Source: Shewanella loihica PV-4 (GTDB lineage: Bacteria; Pseudomonadota; Gammaproteobacteria; Enterobacterales; Shewanellaceae). Taken from it: a stretch of 64,000 bases of DNA. The notes beneath the pieces were generated by a model. The model was given only the letters and a program-made list of their open reading frames with translations. It was not told the DNA's origin and searched no databases. The DNA is taken from the NCBI RefSeq assembly GCF_000016065.1, contig NC_009092.1, forward strand, positions 3,472,001-3,536,000. Reading direction: 5' to 3'. A program made the position numbers and the translations under genes. How positions within the stretch are numbered: position 1 is the stretch's first letter; the number at the start of each line of letters is the position of its first letter. Below, one piece after another: positions 10,538-22,851 of the stretch.

Positions 10538-10865
10538 CGCTCTCCCAAATATGCTGCCATAGTTCGCGCTTGGCCTTAGATTCTTGCTCGAGAACGGCGA
10601 TAGGTGCAGAGCTGATGGCGCATGCCACCTTAGGTAACCTAAGACTTCGCATATCCCAGAACACCTCTTTGGTGCTGCTCAGCGAATCGCTGACGACGAC
10701 CTGCTTTTCCTGCTCGGGAAAGAGCGCCAATACCTGACGGATAATCGGGTGGTCACCTGAGACGCTCGCGCCTCGATCCACAAGAATATGGTACAGGGGA
10801 AGCTCGGCTCCCTTCTCTACCCAGCGGGTTATACCCATCGCATCTAAATATGCACTCGGTTCCAA
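10515..10865 (-). CDS. holD: DNA polymerase III psi subunit
   Basis: Psi binds chi and joins the clamp loader to single-strand-binding protein. The 116-residue protein has a near-N-terminal MGITRW segment equivalent to LGITQW in E. coli HolD and a C-terminal RELWQHIW helix like RAALWQQI. HolD sequences diverge quickly, so the rimI neighbour is important evidence. The frame is open to TTG 10880, but the sequence TGGAGG lies inside that extension, just four bases before TTG 10865, so I take the inner TTG as the start. Confidence 0.85.
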   Translation of the reverse strand: MEPSAYLDAMGITRWVEKGAELPLYHILVDRGASVSGDHPIIRQVLALFPEQEKQVVVSDSLSSTKEVFWDMRSLRLPKVACAISSAPIAVLEQESKAKRELWQHIWESDAYDANA

Positions 10866-10967
10866 ATCGCCTCCAGACAAATGCTAACCCCTTAAGGATA
10901 ACCTCTGCCCAGGCGAGTGTCACGACGACCAGAGACTATATGAACTGGAGTGAAAAGATAAAACTCA

Positions 10968-11001
10968 GAAAAGCAAAAAGCCGTTCATTTCTGAACGGCT
11001 T
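10968..11001 (-). terminator. Terminator after tRNA-Trp
   Basis: The stem AGCCGTTCA/TGAACGGCT with a four-base loop is followed, on the minus strand, by a T-rich stretch (CTTTTTGCTTTT). It closes the tRNA-Trp unit. Confidence 0.85.
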
Positions 11002-11011
11002 CTCTAGAATG

Positions 11012-11088
11012 TGGCAGGGGTGGCAGGACTCGAACCCGCAACCATCGGTTTTGGAGACCGCTGTTCTACCAATTGGAACTACACCCCT
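11012..11088 (-). tRNA. trpT: tRNA-Trp (CCA anticodon)
   Basis: Read on the minus strand, the 77-nt gene begins AGGGGTG and ends CACCCCT-G-CCA, giving a seven-pair acceptor stem with encoded CCA. The anticodon loop CTCCAAA, flanked by CGGT/ACCG, carries anticodon CCA for tryptophan. The T-loop GGTTCGAGTCC is intact. It lies about 1.24 kb beyond the 5S gene on the same strand but has its own promoter and terminator, so it appears to be an independent unit. Confidence 0.97.
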
Positions 11089-11101
11089 GTTGACGTGGGG
11101 C

Positions 11102-11130
11102 ATTATGCTAAAACCCCTCCCAAAGGTAAA
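11102..11130 (-). promoter_or_regulatory. Probable promoter of tRNA-Trp
   Basis: On the minus strand TTTACC (11125-11130) and CATAAT (11102-11107) are 17 bases apart, followed by a GC-rich discriminator GCCCCAC typical of stable-RNA promoters under stringent control. Confidence 0.6.
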
Positions 11131-11777
11131 GGACTTTTTATGGCTAACTCGCTCAATTGCGGCTTTTTCATGCAAGATAGCGAATATTAAGTCATATCCT
11201 CACTTTCCCACTCAAAAAATGGCCATCCACACCATCATTCAACCTGCTTTTAATGACGTTATACGTCACTGATTAATGGCATATCGAGCCTGAAATCCCC
11301 CAAGCAAGTTCTATTAATGATTACCTTCGTAGGCAAATAACAGCCCAGCCTATAGCATCCAAAATAAAGCCTACATAATTTTGCATCGAGCCTCTTCGAG
11401 ACTAGCATTAGGGGACAAATACATAGAGACCTGCTACCCGCACTTTCCTCTTTCTATCCTAGACACCACAAACGAAAACCTTACTAGCTATTCCACAGAT
11501 CAATACATCAGCTTTTAGCGACTCAGCCTCCGCCAATATAAGCGAAGAACAGTTCCGCAAAGCGGACCAAATAGACAGTATAAATAGATAGTCCTGTGAG
11601 CAAAACTACTCTCAATTGATAGTAGTAGTCTTTAGTCATCGAGGTATCGATGTAGGAAAAAGGCTTAAAAATAGGAGTACGGTTAATTCACACCATAAAG
11701 GCTGTAACCCAAGGCTACTGGCTAGAAAGTAAAGACGATTCATAGTGGCTTAAAAGAATAAGTATATGCAAAAGGTT

Positions 11778-11845
11778 TCTCACATGGGGCGTAGAAGTCC
11801 TGCTATGGATGCGCAACATCCAAGGCCTTTGTAGCGCGAAGCACG
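11778..11845 (-). repeat. 5S-tail hairpin repeat, copy A (degenerate)
   Basis: The plus strand begins TCTCACATGGGGCGTAGAAG; the TCTCACATGGGG part equals the 3' tail of the 5S gene at 12342. A short stem GGATG/CATCC follows and then GTAGCGCGAAGCA, shared with copies B and C. It is the most diverged copy. Confidence 0.5.
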
Positions 11846-11924
11846 GACTGATGAGTCGCTACACATAAAAGAAAGGCATTTGCATTGCCAGATCCTACGC
11901 AGATACCAGATATTAACTCCCAAA

Positions 11925-12013
11925 TCTCACATGGGGACGTCAGGCATCCTTTTATCAAGCGCAGCTTGATAAAAGGATGCCTGGAGCGCGAAGCAGCTAG
12001 GCTGCGAGCTGGG
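11925..12013 (-). repeat. 5S-tail hairpin repeat, copy B with a 20-bp perfect palindrome
   Basis: After TCTCACATGGGGACGT comes a perfect inverted repeat, arms 11941-11960 and 11964-11983, with a three-base GCA loop. Then follows GAGCGCGAAGCAGCTAGGCT with a smaller GCAGC/GCTGC stem. The transcript would fold into a very stable hairpin, but no T run follows, so it is not an ordinary terminator. Confidence 0.8.
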
Positions 12014-12070
12014 GAGGCTAATGAATAAAGAGAAAAGGTGCCTGTCATGGCCAAATACTAGCTCACCCAA

Positions 12071-12152
12071 TCTCACATGGGGGCGTAAGACATCCGCTTA
12101 TCAAGCGCAGCTTGATGGATGACTGGAGCGCGAAGCAGCTAAGCTGCGAGCC
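12071..12152 (-). repeat. 5S-tail hairpin repeat, copy C
   Basis: It begins TCTCACATGGGGGCGTAAGA, continues with a shorter form of the copy B palindrome (TTATCAAGC/GCTTGAT core, GCA loop), and ends with the same GAGCGCGAAGCAGCT segment. Immediately after it stands GGAGACCCC, which also occurs in the 5S gene next to TCACATGGGG, as if the palindrome had been inserted into a 5S-like tail. Confidence 0.7.
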
Positions 12153-12216
12153 GGAGACCCCGCTTAGCGGTGGGACGACGTCGGGAGTAGGCATTCATGC
12201 CTACATAAGTGAATAA

Positions 12217-12243
12217 GCCACCTGACTTTAATTAAGGTGGTTT
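12217..12243 (-). repeat. Second CCACC/GGTGG hairpin beyond the rRNA terminator
   Basis: AAGCCACCT/AGGTGGTTT arms flank a short AT-rich loop and resemble the true terminator at 12282-12307. There is no long T run on the minus strand, so it is a terminator relic or weak second terminator. Confidence 0.5.
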
Positions 12244-12281
12244 CGAGAGGGGATACTGATAATTTCATAAACCTCAAACGC

Positions 12282-12307
12282 AAAAAAGCCACCTTATTCA
12301 GGTGGCT
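12282..12307 (-). terminator. Terminator of the rRNA operon
   Basis: On the minus strand GCCACC, a seven-base loop, GGTGGC and six T residues lie about 20 bases beyond the 5S gene. Confidence 0.9.
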
Positions 12308-12325
12308 TCTTCACTTAATTAGGCG

Positions 12326-12441
12326 CCTGGAAATGACCTACTCTCACATGGGGAGACCCCACACTACCATCGGCGCGATTGCGTTTCACTTCTGAGTTCG
12401 GGATGGGATCAGGTGGGACCACAATGCTATGGTTTCCAGAC
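12326..12441 (-). rRNA. rrf: 5S ribosomal RNA
   Basis: The minus strand reads GTCTGGAAACCATAGC at the 5' end and GGTCATTTCCAGGC at the 3' end, which pair as the 5S terminal helix. The internal segments CCCGAACTCAGAAGTGAAAC and GCGCCGATGGTAGTGTGGGG are diagnostic of gammaproteobacterial 5S rRNA. Ends are estimated to within a few bases. Confidence 0.97.
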
Positions 12442-12611
12442 AAATTTGGAAATTCGGAAAGCTGTACTCTTATCTAAGAGTCAATCTGAGTTTTAGTACA
12501 CGGATGTACTGTATGTCATAAATGCAGGAGCAATTTATGACCTCACTTCAATCAAGTACTTTTGTATTCTTTTGATTACGTAAAACCATCGTACGAAACC
12601 CTTTTGGGTTG

Positions 12612-15505
<2,894 letters not shown>

Positions 15506-15756
15506 ATACAACCCAAATGAGTTTCATCTGAGTCGCATCGCAACTAACGGTTTCTACTTTCGCCAAAAGAATACTCAAGTCACTTGATTAAAGTGTGTTT
15601 TGAGAACTCAATTATTTTTCGCAATAACCTTTCGGTTATTACTATCAGCTTTCCAAATTTTTAAAGAACAAGCATCGTCGCTCGGACGTGCCACTCGCTC
15701 TAACAAGAACAAGTTATCTGTGTGAACACTCAACAAATATCAATCAATCGTATAGG
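15506..15756 (-). other. 16S-23S spacer without tRNA genes
   Basis: The 251-base spacer contains no tRNA structure; in particular no tRNA-Ile/Ala pair or tRNA-Glu. It does hold a boxA-like antitermination sequence, TGTTCTTTAAAAATTTGG on the minus strand near 15653-15670, and an AATAACC/GGTTATT stem at about 15622-15640. Confidence 0.85.
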
Positions 15757-17300
<1,544 letters not shown>

Positions 17301-17473
17301 AAAAGTTTTTTTGTTTGGCTTGCGCCAAACGACTCAATGAATTCTGATTCACATAAATGACTCGGAAGAATCATCTACATGTTTGTACATATTGCTATGA
17401 ACACTCATCGTTGCATTGAGATTTAAATCGTTTTCGATTAACTCAATACCTGTGAGTGTCCACACAGATTTCT

Positions 17474-17496
17474 TGTTTTATCTTGTTAAAGAACGT
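17474..17496 (-). promoter_or_regulatory. rRNA leader boxA antiterminator
   Basis: The minus strand contains GTTCTTTAACAAGATAAAAC in the leader upstream of 16S. It fits the boxA consensus bound by NusB/NusE in rRNA antitermination. Confidence 0.75.
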
Positions 17497-17533
17497 TTGC
17501 CTCATACTGGACTCCAGCGGGCTAGGGCTGCGT

Positions 17534-17561
17534 ATTCTACGCCTCTCCCTGTCGGCGTCAA
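17534..17561 (-). promoter_or_regulatory. rRNA promoter P2
   Basis: On the minus strand TTGACG (17556-17561) and TAGAAT (17534-17539) are separated by 16 bases, followed by a GC-rich start region. Confidence 0.85.
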
Positions 17562-17713
17562 GCGCTTTTTTCAAAAGATTTTTAAGTGGTTAATTACTGT
17601 GCTTTCGCGCTGTAACTACCGGCTTAAAAACTCGAACCGCTTATCGCCTTGACTCGACATCCGTTACCTACTCACTTGGTAAGTAGCGCCGTTTGCCGTG
17701 TCAGTGGGAGCGC

Positions 17714-17741
17714 ATTATAGGGAGCCAAATCTTTTGCGCAA
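17714..17741 (-). promoter_or_regulatory. rRNA promoter P1
   Basis: On the minus strand TTGCGC (17736-17741) and TATAAT (17714-17719) are separated by 16 bases, then the discriminator GCGCTCCCACTG. A-rich sequence just upstream (17742-17785) could be an UP element. It lies about 180 bases upstream of P2, the usual tandem arrangement. Confidence 0.85.
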
Positions 17742-17991
17742 GGGCTTTTTTAACGAAAAACATCGATCGAACAAAAAACATGCAGAACGAGATGGATTCA
17801 GCGAAAAGCCACACACAAAGGCAACATGCGAGTAACGACAACACCACAAACTATCGGTTTGGTGACTCGCTTGTTTGAAACCGGAAAATAAGTTTGGCAC
17901 AAAAATTTCGACTCTGCCAAAAATCTGAGCTGCCTGATTGCAAGACTGCCCTGCAGGCTTATTTAGCCCTTATAGCATGTGTGCTTTTGCC

Positions 17992-18090
17992 GCCTTGTCT
18001 CAGTATCGTCTTATCTCAGTATCGTCTTATCTCAGTATCGTCTTATATCTGTGTCGCCTTACATCTGTAACGCCTTCTCTTGTCGCCTTC
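17992..18090. repeat. Tandem repeats of a 16-bp unit
   Basis: Units of GTCTTATCTCAGTATC occur twice perfectly, preceded by a partial unit (GTCTCAGTATC) and followed by increasingly diverged units (GTCTTATATCTGTGTC, GCCTTACATCTGTAAC). They fill the gap between the rRNA promoters and the pssA stop codon. Confidence 0.85.
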
Positions 18091-18136
18091 TTTTGGCTCC
18101 TTATATGGGTATAGGCTTAGAATATAAGCTTAAGTG

Positions 18137-18973
18137 CTACTGCTTCTTATCGGCATCTGAATCATCTTGCTCAGTTGGTTTGGATTCATCAGTCTCTTGA
18201 GTAATATCTATATCGGTTTCGTTCTCATCGCCCACCACATGGCTCACCTTTAACTTCTTCACCGTGCGTATGGTGTAGATGGGACCGGAGAGTGCGTAGA
18301 GACTAAAGACGATAAACAGAATAGTGGCCGGTTGAACCGAGACCACCACAAACAAGCCTACCAGGGCCAGGATCACCATGAAGTTAACCCGGCCGCGCCA
18401 GTCATAGTCTTTGAAAGAGTAGTAGCGGAAGTTACTCACCATCAAGAGGCCCGCACCAGCTGTCATTAACAGCGCCAGTATACTTACCTGCTGGCCTTCT
18501 ATCTCATAATAGGTGCCAGTCCAGATAGCGCCGGCAATAATGGCCGCTGCGGCCGGACTCGCCAACCCTTGAAAATAGCGCTTATCTGCGACGCCGACCT
18601 GGGTATTGAAGCGTGCAAGCCTGAGCGCGGCGCCGGCACAATAGATAAATGCCGCCAACCAACCTACCTTGCCCAGATCGGCCAAGGCCCAGTTATAGGC
18701 GATTAACGCCGGGGCCACCCCGAAGGAGACCATGTCGGCCATGCTGTCATATTCGGCGCCGAATGCACTCTGGGTATTGGTCATCCTGGCGACCCGCCCA
18801 TCGAGGCCATCGAAGATCATGGCGACGAAGATGGCAATGGCTGCCGCTTCGAAATGACCATTCATGGAGGCGATCACCGCATAAAAGCCGGAAAACAATC
18901 CAGCCGTAGTGAACAAGTTGGGTAAAAGGTAGATACCGCGGTTCTTCACCGTCTCTTTGTTTAAATTTTGCAT
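18137..18973 (-). CDS. pssA: CDP-diacylglycerol-serine O-phosphatidyltransferase
   Basis: PssA condenses CDP-diacylglycerol with serine to give phosphatidylserine, the precursor of phosphatidylethanolamine. This 278-residue protein is the multi-membrane-span CDP-alcohol phosphatidyltransferase type (as in Bacillus), not the E. coli phospholipase D-like enzyme. The signature DGLDGRVAR, continuing to EYDSMADMVSFGVAP, is at about residues 54-85 and provides the Asp ligands of the metal. About seven hydrophobic spans follow, then a charged acidic tail. It is transcribed towards the rRNA operon promoters. Confidence 0.92.
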   Translation of the reverse strand: MQNLNKETVKNRGIYLLPNLFTTAGLFSGFYAVIASMNGHFEAAAIAIFVAMIFDGLDGRVARMTNTQSAFGAEYDSMADMVSFGVAPALIAYNWALADLGKVGWLAAFIYCAGAALRLARFNTQVGVADKRYFQGLASPAAAAIIAGAIWTGTYYEIEGQQVSILALLMTAGAGLLMVSNFRYYSFKDYDWRGRVNFMVILALVGLFVVVSVQPATILFIVFSLYALSGPIYTIRTVKKLKVSHVVGDENETDIDITQETDESKPTEQDDSDADKKQ

Positions 18974-19094
18974 ATACTAAGGAGCAAGGTTATCTTGATA
19001 AAATAAAAAGATAACACAGATTTAAGCTCACTTTTTATACGGACCTCTAATTGTTGGCAGATGAGTCACTCCTACACTCTCTCCCGGCCTGGAT

Positions 19095-19550
19095 ATGGAA
19101 ACTATGATGACCGGAAAATTTTATCTCAGCGCACTGTTAAGCCTATTCCTTTGCGCCCCAACATTTGCAACGACCATCTATAAGTGGGTAGATGAAAACG
19201 GTGTCACCCACTATAGTCAGGAAAAGCCCCCCGAGGCAAAGACAGAAAAGCTCTATAGCGAAGATATCGAACAGAAAAAAGTTGGCTTCACCGCCCCTAA
19301 GGTCGTCGAAAAAAAGGGTGAGCAGAAGAGCGAGGCCGCATTAGCCGCCGAAGCGATCAACGAGAAAGATAAGGCTCAGGCCAAGGCCATCTGCGAAAAT
19401 GCCAAGCATCAGTTAAATGTGCTCGAGACCCATACTCGCCTGACACGTAAAAATGAAGAAAATGGCGAAATGGTGCGTATGACTGAGGAAGACAGGCAGT
19501 CAGAGATCTCCGCGCAGAAACAGCGCATCAAGCTCTTCTGCGAAAAGTAG
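19095..19550 (+). CDS. DUF4124 domain-containing periplasmic protein
   Basis: The 151-residue product has a signal peptide (FYLSALLSLFLCAPTFA) and then TIYKWVDENGVTHYSQEKPP, the DUF4124 motif common in small exported proteobacterial proteins; its function is unknown. The rest is Lys/Glu-rich and predicted helical, with two Cys in the C-terminal half. The start could be ATG 19095, 19104 or 19107; the last two would have GGA about five bases upstream. It is divergent from pssA and is followed by a terminator. Confidence 0.8.
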   Translation: METMMTGKFYLSALLSLFLCAPTFATTIYKWVDENGVTHYSQEKPPEAKTEKLYSEDIEQKKVGFTAPKVVEKKGEQKSEAALAAEAINEKDKAQAKAICENAKHQLNVLETHTRLTRKNEENGEMVRMTEEDRQSEISAQKQRIKLFCEK

Positions 19551-19620
19551 CCCTGCTAATTTAAACAGCCTTCTTTCCTAAGCTCTTCTCTCCAGATACA
19601 GAGAAGCAGAGAAAAAATAG

Positions 19621-19664
19621 AGAAGCGACAACCCAAATGACTCTGGCTGTCGCTTCTTATTTTT
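19621..19664 (+). terminator. Terminator after the DUF4124 gene
   Basis: Ten-base arms AGAAGCGACA and TGTCGCTTCT are followed by a T-rich stretch. The loop is long (17 bases). Confidence 0.7.
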
Positions 19665-19699
19665 AGGTTTACCGTCCAAAAAGCCTTAACCGACCGAAT

Positions 19700-20017
19700 C
19701 TAGCCGCTCGCTTTCACCGTATACATAGAACGGCTCACCCCATCCTGACAGGCCTGAGTACCGGCGTCCCAGCCTTTATCAAACTCAGTCAAACCATCTA
19801 ACACCATATCCTTCATTCCTTCTAAGGTATCGGCGCCTGGGTTTTGCTTCAGGTAACCGGCACTACGGCAACCTGTGTTGTAGCCATAGTGATAGAGGCT
19901 GTCATAATCGACACTGCCGACGCCGACAAAGGCCGGGCCACTGCTTTGCTCTGGTGCTGAGCTACATGCCGTCATCAACACGGCCAGAGATGCTATAACT
20001 GCTAACCTTGCTTTCAT
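19700..20017 (-). CDS. Small lipoprotein of unknown function
   Basis: The 105-residue protein begins with a lipoprotein signal, VIASLAVLMTAC, with the lipid-bearing Cys at residue 18. The mature part contains two further Cys (in TGCRSAGY and TQACQDG) that could form a disulfide in the periplasm, with Tyr/Gly-rich sequence in between. The start ATG 20017 is chosen because GAAGGAG lies seven bases upstream; the frame remains open to 20101 without a ribosome-binding site. I do not recognise a family. It lies between clpB and the DUF4124 gene. Confidence 0.75.
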   Translation of the reverse strand: MKARLAVIASLAVLMTACSSAPEQSSGPAFVGVGSVDYDSLYHYGYNTGCRSAGYLKQNPGADTLEGMKDMVLDGLTEFDKGWDAGTQACQDGVSRSMYTVKASG

Positions 20018-20116
20018 CCAGTACTCCTTCACAGTATAAAAACTTAAATTAGGAAGAGATCTCACCCTTTGCAAGCTAGTGCAAATAATAGCCAAATGCA
20101 ATCTGATGCCAGTGAT

Positions 20117-20147
20117 AAAAAAAGCCCAAACCTAGGTTTGGGCTTCT
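20117..20147 (-). terminator. Terminator after clpB
   Basis: The stem AAGCCCAAACCTAGGTTTGGGCTT is followed on the minus strand by seven T residues, 17 bases past the clpB stop. Confidence 0.9.
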
Positions 20148-20163
20148 TGCATAAGGCTAAGGC

Positions 20164-22737
20164 TTATTGATGGAAGGCGAGTTCGCCACCCGCGGCATCG
20201 ACCTTGATTGGCGCACCAGGTAACAGTTCACCACTCAAGAGTTTCTGAGCCAGCGGATTTTCCACCTCTTGCTGCAGCGCGCGTTTCAACGGCCTTGCAC
20301 CATAGACGGGATCGAATCCGGCCTGAGCAATTAAGGCTAAGGCATCATCACTCACCTCAAGCTCAAAGTCTTTCTCCGCCAGACGCGCCTTCAGATTATC
20401 TATCTGGATCTGCGCGATATGGGCGATATGTTCAGACTCAAGTGGATGGAAGACCACGCTTTCATCGATTCGGTTGAGGAACTCGGGTCTGAAGCTGTGG
20501 GTCACCACATTCATCACCTCGCTCTTCATCTCGGCATAACTGGCGATACCGAAGCGCTCCTGAATCACATCTGACCCCAGGTTAGAGGTCATGATCACCA
20601 CGGAATTACGAAAATCGACCGTGCGTCCCTGGCCATCGGTCAGACGACCGTCGTCCAGCACCTGCAACAGTATGTTGAACACATCGGGGTGCGCCTTTTC
20701 CACCTCATCGAGCAGGATCACCGAATAAGGCTTACGCCTCACCGCCTCGGTCAGATAACCGCCCTCTTCATAGCCCACATAACCTGGAGGCGCACCGACC
20801 AGACGCGACACCGAATGCTTCTCCATAAACTCGGACATATCGATACGCACCATTGCCGCTTCGGTATCGAACAGGAACTTCGCCAGCGACTTACACAGCT
20901 CAGTCTTACCCACACCGGTAGGGCCAAGGAAGAGGAAGGAACCGATAGGACGATTCGGATCCGCAAGGCCAGCGCGGCTACGACGGATGGCGTTGGCCAC
21001 CGCATCCACTGCCTCATTCTGACCAATCACCCGGGTATGCAGCGCCTCTTCCATGTGCAGCAGCTTCTCTTTCTCCCCTTCGAGCATCTTAGATACAGGG
21101 ATACCGGTCGCCTTGGACAGCACCTCGGCGATCTCCACATCGGAAACCTTGTTACGCAGCAGCGTCATATCCTGCATCTCGGCCTGAGCGGCCAGATCCA
21201 GCTGCTTCTCCAGCTCTGGGATACGGCCATATTGCAGCTCGGACATGCGGGTCAGATCGCCGGCGCGTCTGGCTACCTCAAGATCCATACGGGCCTGCTC
21301 GAGATCCGCCTTGATATGCTGAGTGCCCGCCAGCGCCGCCTTCTCGGTATGCCATACCTCATTAAGTTCGGCCGCCTTGGCCTCGACCTCGGCAAGCTCG
21401 CTACGCAAGGTGGAGAGTCGACGCAGACTCGCTTCATCACTCTCCTTGCTCAGGGCCTGCTCCTCCAGCTTAAGCTGTATGGTGCGGCGCTCTAATCTGT
21501 CCAGCGGCTCAGGTTTTGAGTCTATCTGCATGCGAATACTGGACGCCGCCTCATCGATAAGATCGATCGCCTTATCGGGCAGCTTCCTGTCTGAGATATA
21601 ACGATGCGACATGCTGGCCGCCGCCACGATAGCGGGATCTGTGATCTCCACATGGTGGTGCAGCTCATAACGCTCTTTCAGACCGCGCAGGATGGCGATG
21701 GTGTCTTCGACACTCGGCTCATCCACCAGCACCTTCTGAAAACGTCGCTCGAGGGCGGCGTCTTTCTCGATATATTGACGGTACTCGTCTAGAGTTGTCG
21801 CGCCGACGCAGTGCAGGTCGCCCCTGGCCAGAGCTGGCTTGAGCATATTCCCCGCATCCATGGCGCCATCGCTCTTACCGGCGCCCACCATGGTATGCAG
21901 CTCATCAATGAAGAGGATCACCTGGCCCTCTTCCTGAGCCAGCTCATTGAGCACCGCCTTGAGGCGTTCCTCGAATTCACCGCGATATTTGGCTCCGGCT
22001 ACCAAGGCGCCCAAGTCGAGTGACAAGACCCGCTTATTCTTGATCCCCTCAGGCACCTCGCCATTGATGATGCGCTGCGCCAGCCCTTCGACGATGGCCG
22101 TCTTACCCACGCCCGGCTCACCGATGAGCACAGGGTTATTCTTACTGCGGCGTTGCAGCACCTGGATGGTGCGGCGGATCTCATCATCACGACCGATCAC
22201 TGGGTCTAGCTTGCCCTGCTCGGCGCGCTCGGTGAGATCCACGGTAAACTTCTTCAGTGCCTGGCGCTGATCTTCGGCATTAGGGTCGTCGATATTCTTG
22301 CCCAGACGCACCTCTTCTATGGTCTTCTCCAGCAGCTCCTTGGTAGCGCCCGATTTCTTCAGGCACTGCGCCAACGCATCGCTACCCTCGAGGGCGGCCA
22401 ACACGAAGAGTTCGCTGGAGATATATTTGTCTTTGCGCTTTTGCGCCAGCTTGTCACACAGGTTAAGCAGACGAATCAGCGCCTGCGAGAGCTGGACATC
22501 GCCGCCCGTGCCCTCAATTTGCGGTAATCGTTCAAGCTCCTGGCTCAGGGCGGAACGCAAGGTGCTGACCGAGATCCCGGCCTGGGTCAGCAGTGGATGA
22601 ATTGAGCCACCATCTTGATTAAGCAGCGCCATCATCAGATGGATCGGCTCAATAAACTGATGGTCACGCCCCAACGCTAATGACTGAGCATCGGAGATTG
22701 CTATCTGGAATTTGTTCGTCATACGATCGAGTCGCAT
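20164..22737 (-). CDS. clpB: ATP-dependent disaggregase ClpB
   Basis: ClpB is a hexameric Hsp100 AAA+ machine that, with DnaK, pulls polypeptides out of aggregates. The 857-residue protein has the N-terminal Clp domain from [11 protein letters not shown], a first AAA+ module with Walker [10 protein letters not shown] (about 206-214) and Walker [10 protein letters not shown], the long coiled-coil middle domain (about 410-525), and a second AAA+ module with GPTGVGKTE and [11 protein letters not shown]. Length and both ATPase sites are intact. It is monocistronic, with a sigma-32 promoter upstream and a terminator downstream. Confidence 0.98.
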   Translation of the reverse strand: MRLDRMTNKFQIAISDAQSLALGRDHQFIEPIHLMMALLNQDGGSIHPLLTQAGISVSTLRSALSQELERLPQIEGTGGDVQLSQALIRLLNLCDKLAQKRKDKYISSELFVLAALEGSDALAQCLKKSGATKELLEKTIEEVRLGKNIDDPNAEDQRQALKKFTVDLTERAEQGKLDPVIGRDDEIRRTIQVLQRRSKNNPVLIGEPGVGKTAIVEGLAQRIINGEVPEGIKNKRVLSLDLGALVAGAKYRGEFEERLKAVLNELAQEEGQVILFIDELHTMVGAGKSDGAMDAGNMLKPALARGDLHCVGATTLDEYRQYIEKDAALERRFQKVLVDEPSVEDTIAILRGLKERYELHHHVEITDPAIVAAASMSHRYISDRKLPDKAIDLIDEAASSIRMQIDSKPEPLDRLERRTIQLKLEEQALSKESDEASLRRLSTLRSELAEVEAKAAELNEVWHTEKAALAGTQHIKADLEQARMDLEVARRAGDLTRMSELQYGRIPELEKQLDLAAQAEMQDMTLLRNKVSDVEIAEVLSKATGIPVSKMLEGEKEKLLHMEEALHTRVIGQNEAVDAVANAIRRSRAGLADPNRPIGSFLFLGPTGVGKTELCKSLAKFLFDTEAAMVRIDMSEFMEKHSVSRLVGAPPGYVGYEEGGYLTEAVRRKPYSVILLDEVEKAHPDVFNILLQVLDDGRLTDGQGRTVDFRNSVVIMTSNLGSDVIQERFGIASYAEMKSEVMNVVTHSFRPEFLNRIDESVVFHPLESEHIAHIAQIQIDNLKARLAEKDFELEVSDDALALIAQAGFDPVYGARPLKRALQQEVENPLAQKLLSGELLPGAPIKVDAAGGELAFHQ

Positions 22738-22792
22738 ACAGCCTCCTAAAAATTAACGAATGAAGGAAACCTTCAGTGCTTTGTTACCAGTA

Positions 22793-22821
22793 TAAATGGG
22801 GACTTTTTAGGAGGATTCAAG
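22793..22821 (-). promoter_or_regulatory. Sigma-32 heat-shock promoter of clpB
   Basis: On the minus strand CTTGAA (22816-22821) is followed after 14 bases by CCCCATTTA (22793-22801). Both match the RpoH consensus (CTTGAA, CCCCATnTA) almost perfectly, and the site is 56 bases upstream of the clpB start. Confidence 0.92.
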
Positions 22822-22851
22822 CAACAAGGAAGAAATTGCTGAAAATTTGCG

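Larger units (their letters stand above)
11131..12281. other. Non-coding gap between tRNA-Trp and the rRNA operon
   Basis: No convincing gene is present. The short open frames on either strand lack recognisable motifs and ribosome-binding sites. The half nearest the 5S gene holds the hairpin repeats listed below; 11131-11770 shows only AT-rich sequence without clear structure. The region looks like decayed or spacer DNA. Confidence 0.6.

Noticed and set aside
10850..11272. A 140-codon plus-strand frame
   Set aside because: It runs through the antisense of tRNA-Trp, its terminator and promoter, and has no motif or ribosome-binding site.
11941..11983. The 20-bp perfect palindrome as a rho-independent terminator
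   Set aside because: No T run follows on either strand, and the rRNA terminator lies upstream at 12282-12307, so I treat it as a repeat element.
11803..12054. An 83-codon minus-strand frame downstream of the 5S gene
   Set aside because: It is made of the hairpin repeat copies A and B, so it is an artefact of repeat sequence.
17416..17900. Short frames over the rRNA leader and promoters
   Set aside because: They overlap boxA, P2 and P1, and their peptides have no recognisable features.
20164..22737. Long plus-strand frames opposite clpB, such as 20689-21495
   Set aside because: They are antisense shadows of a well-conserved gene with high third-position GC.
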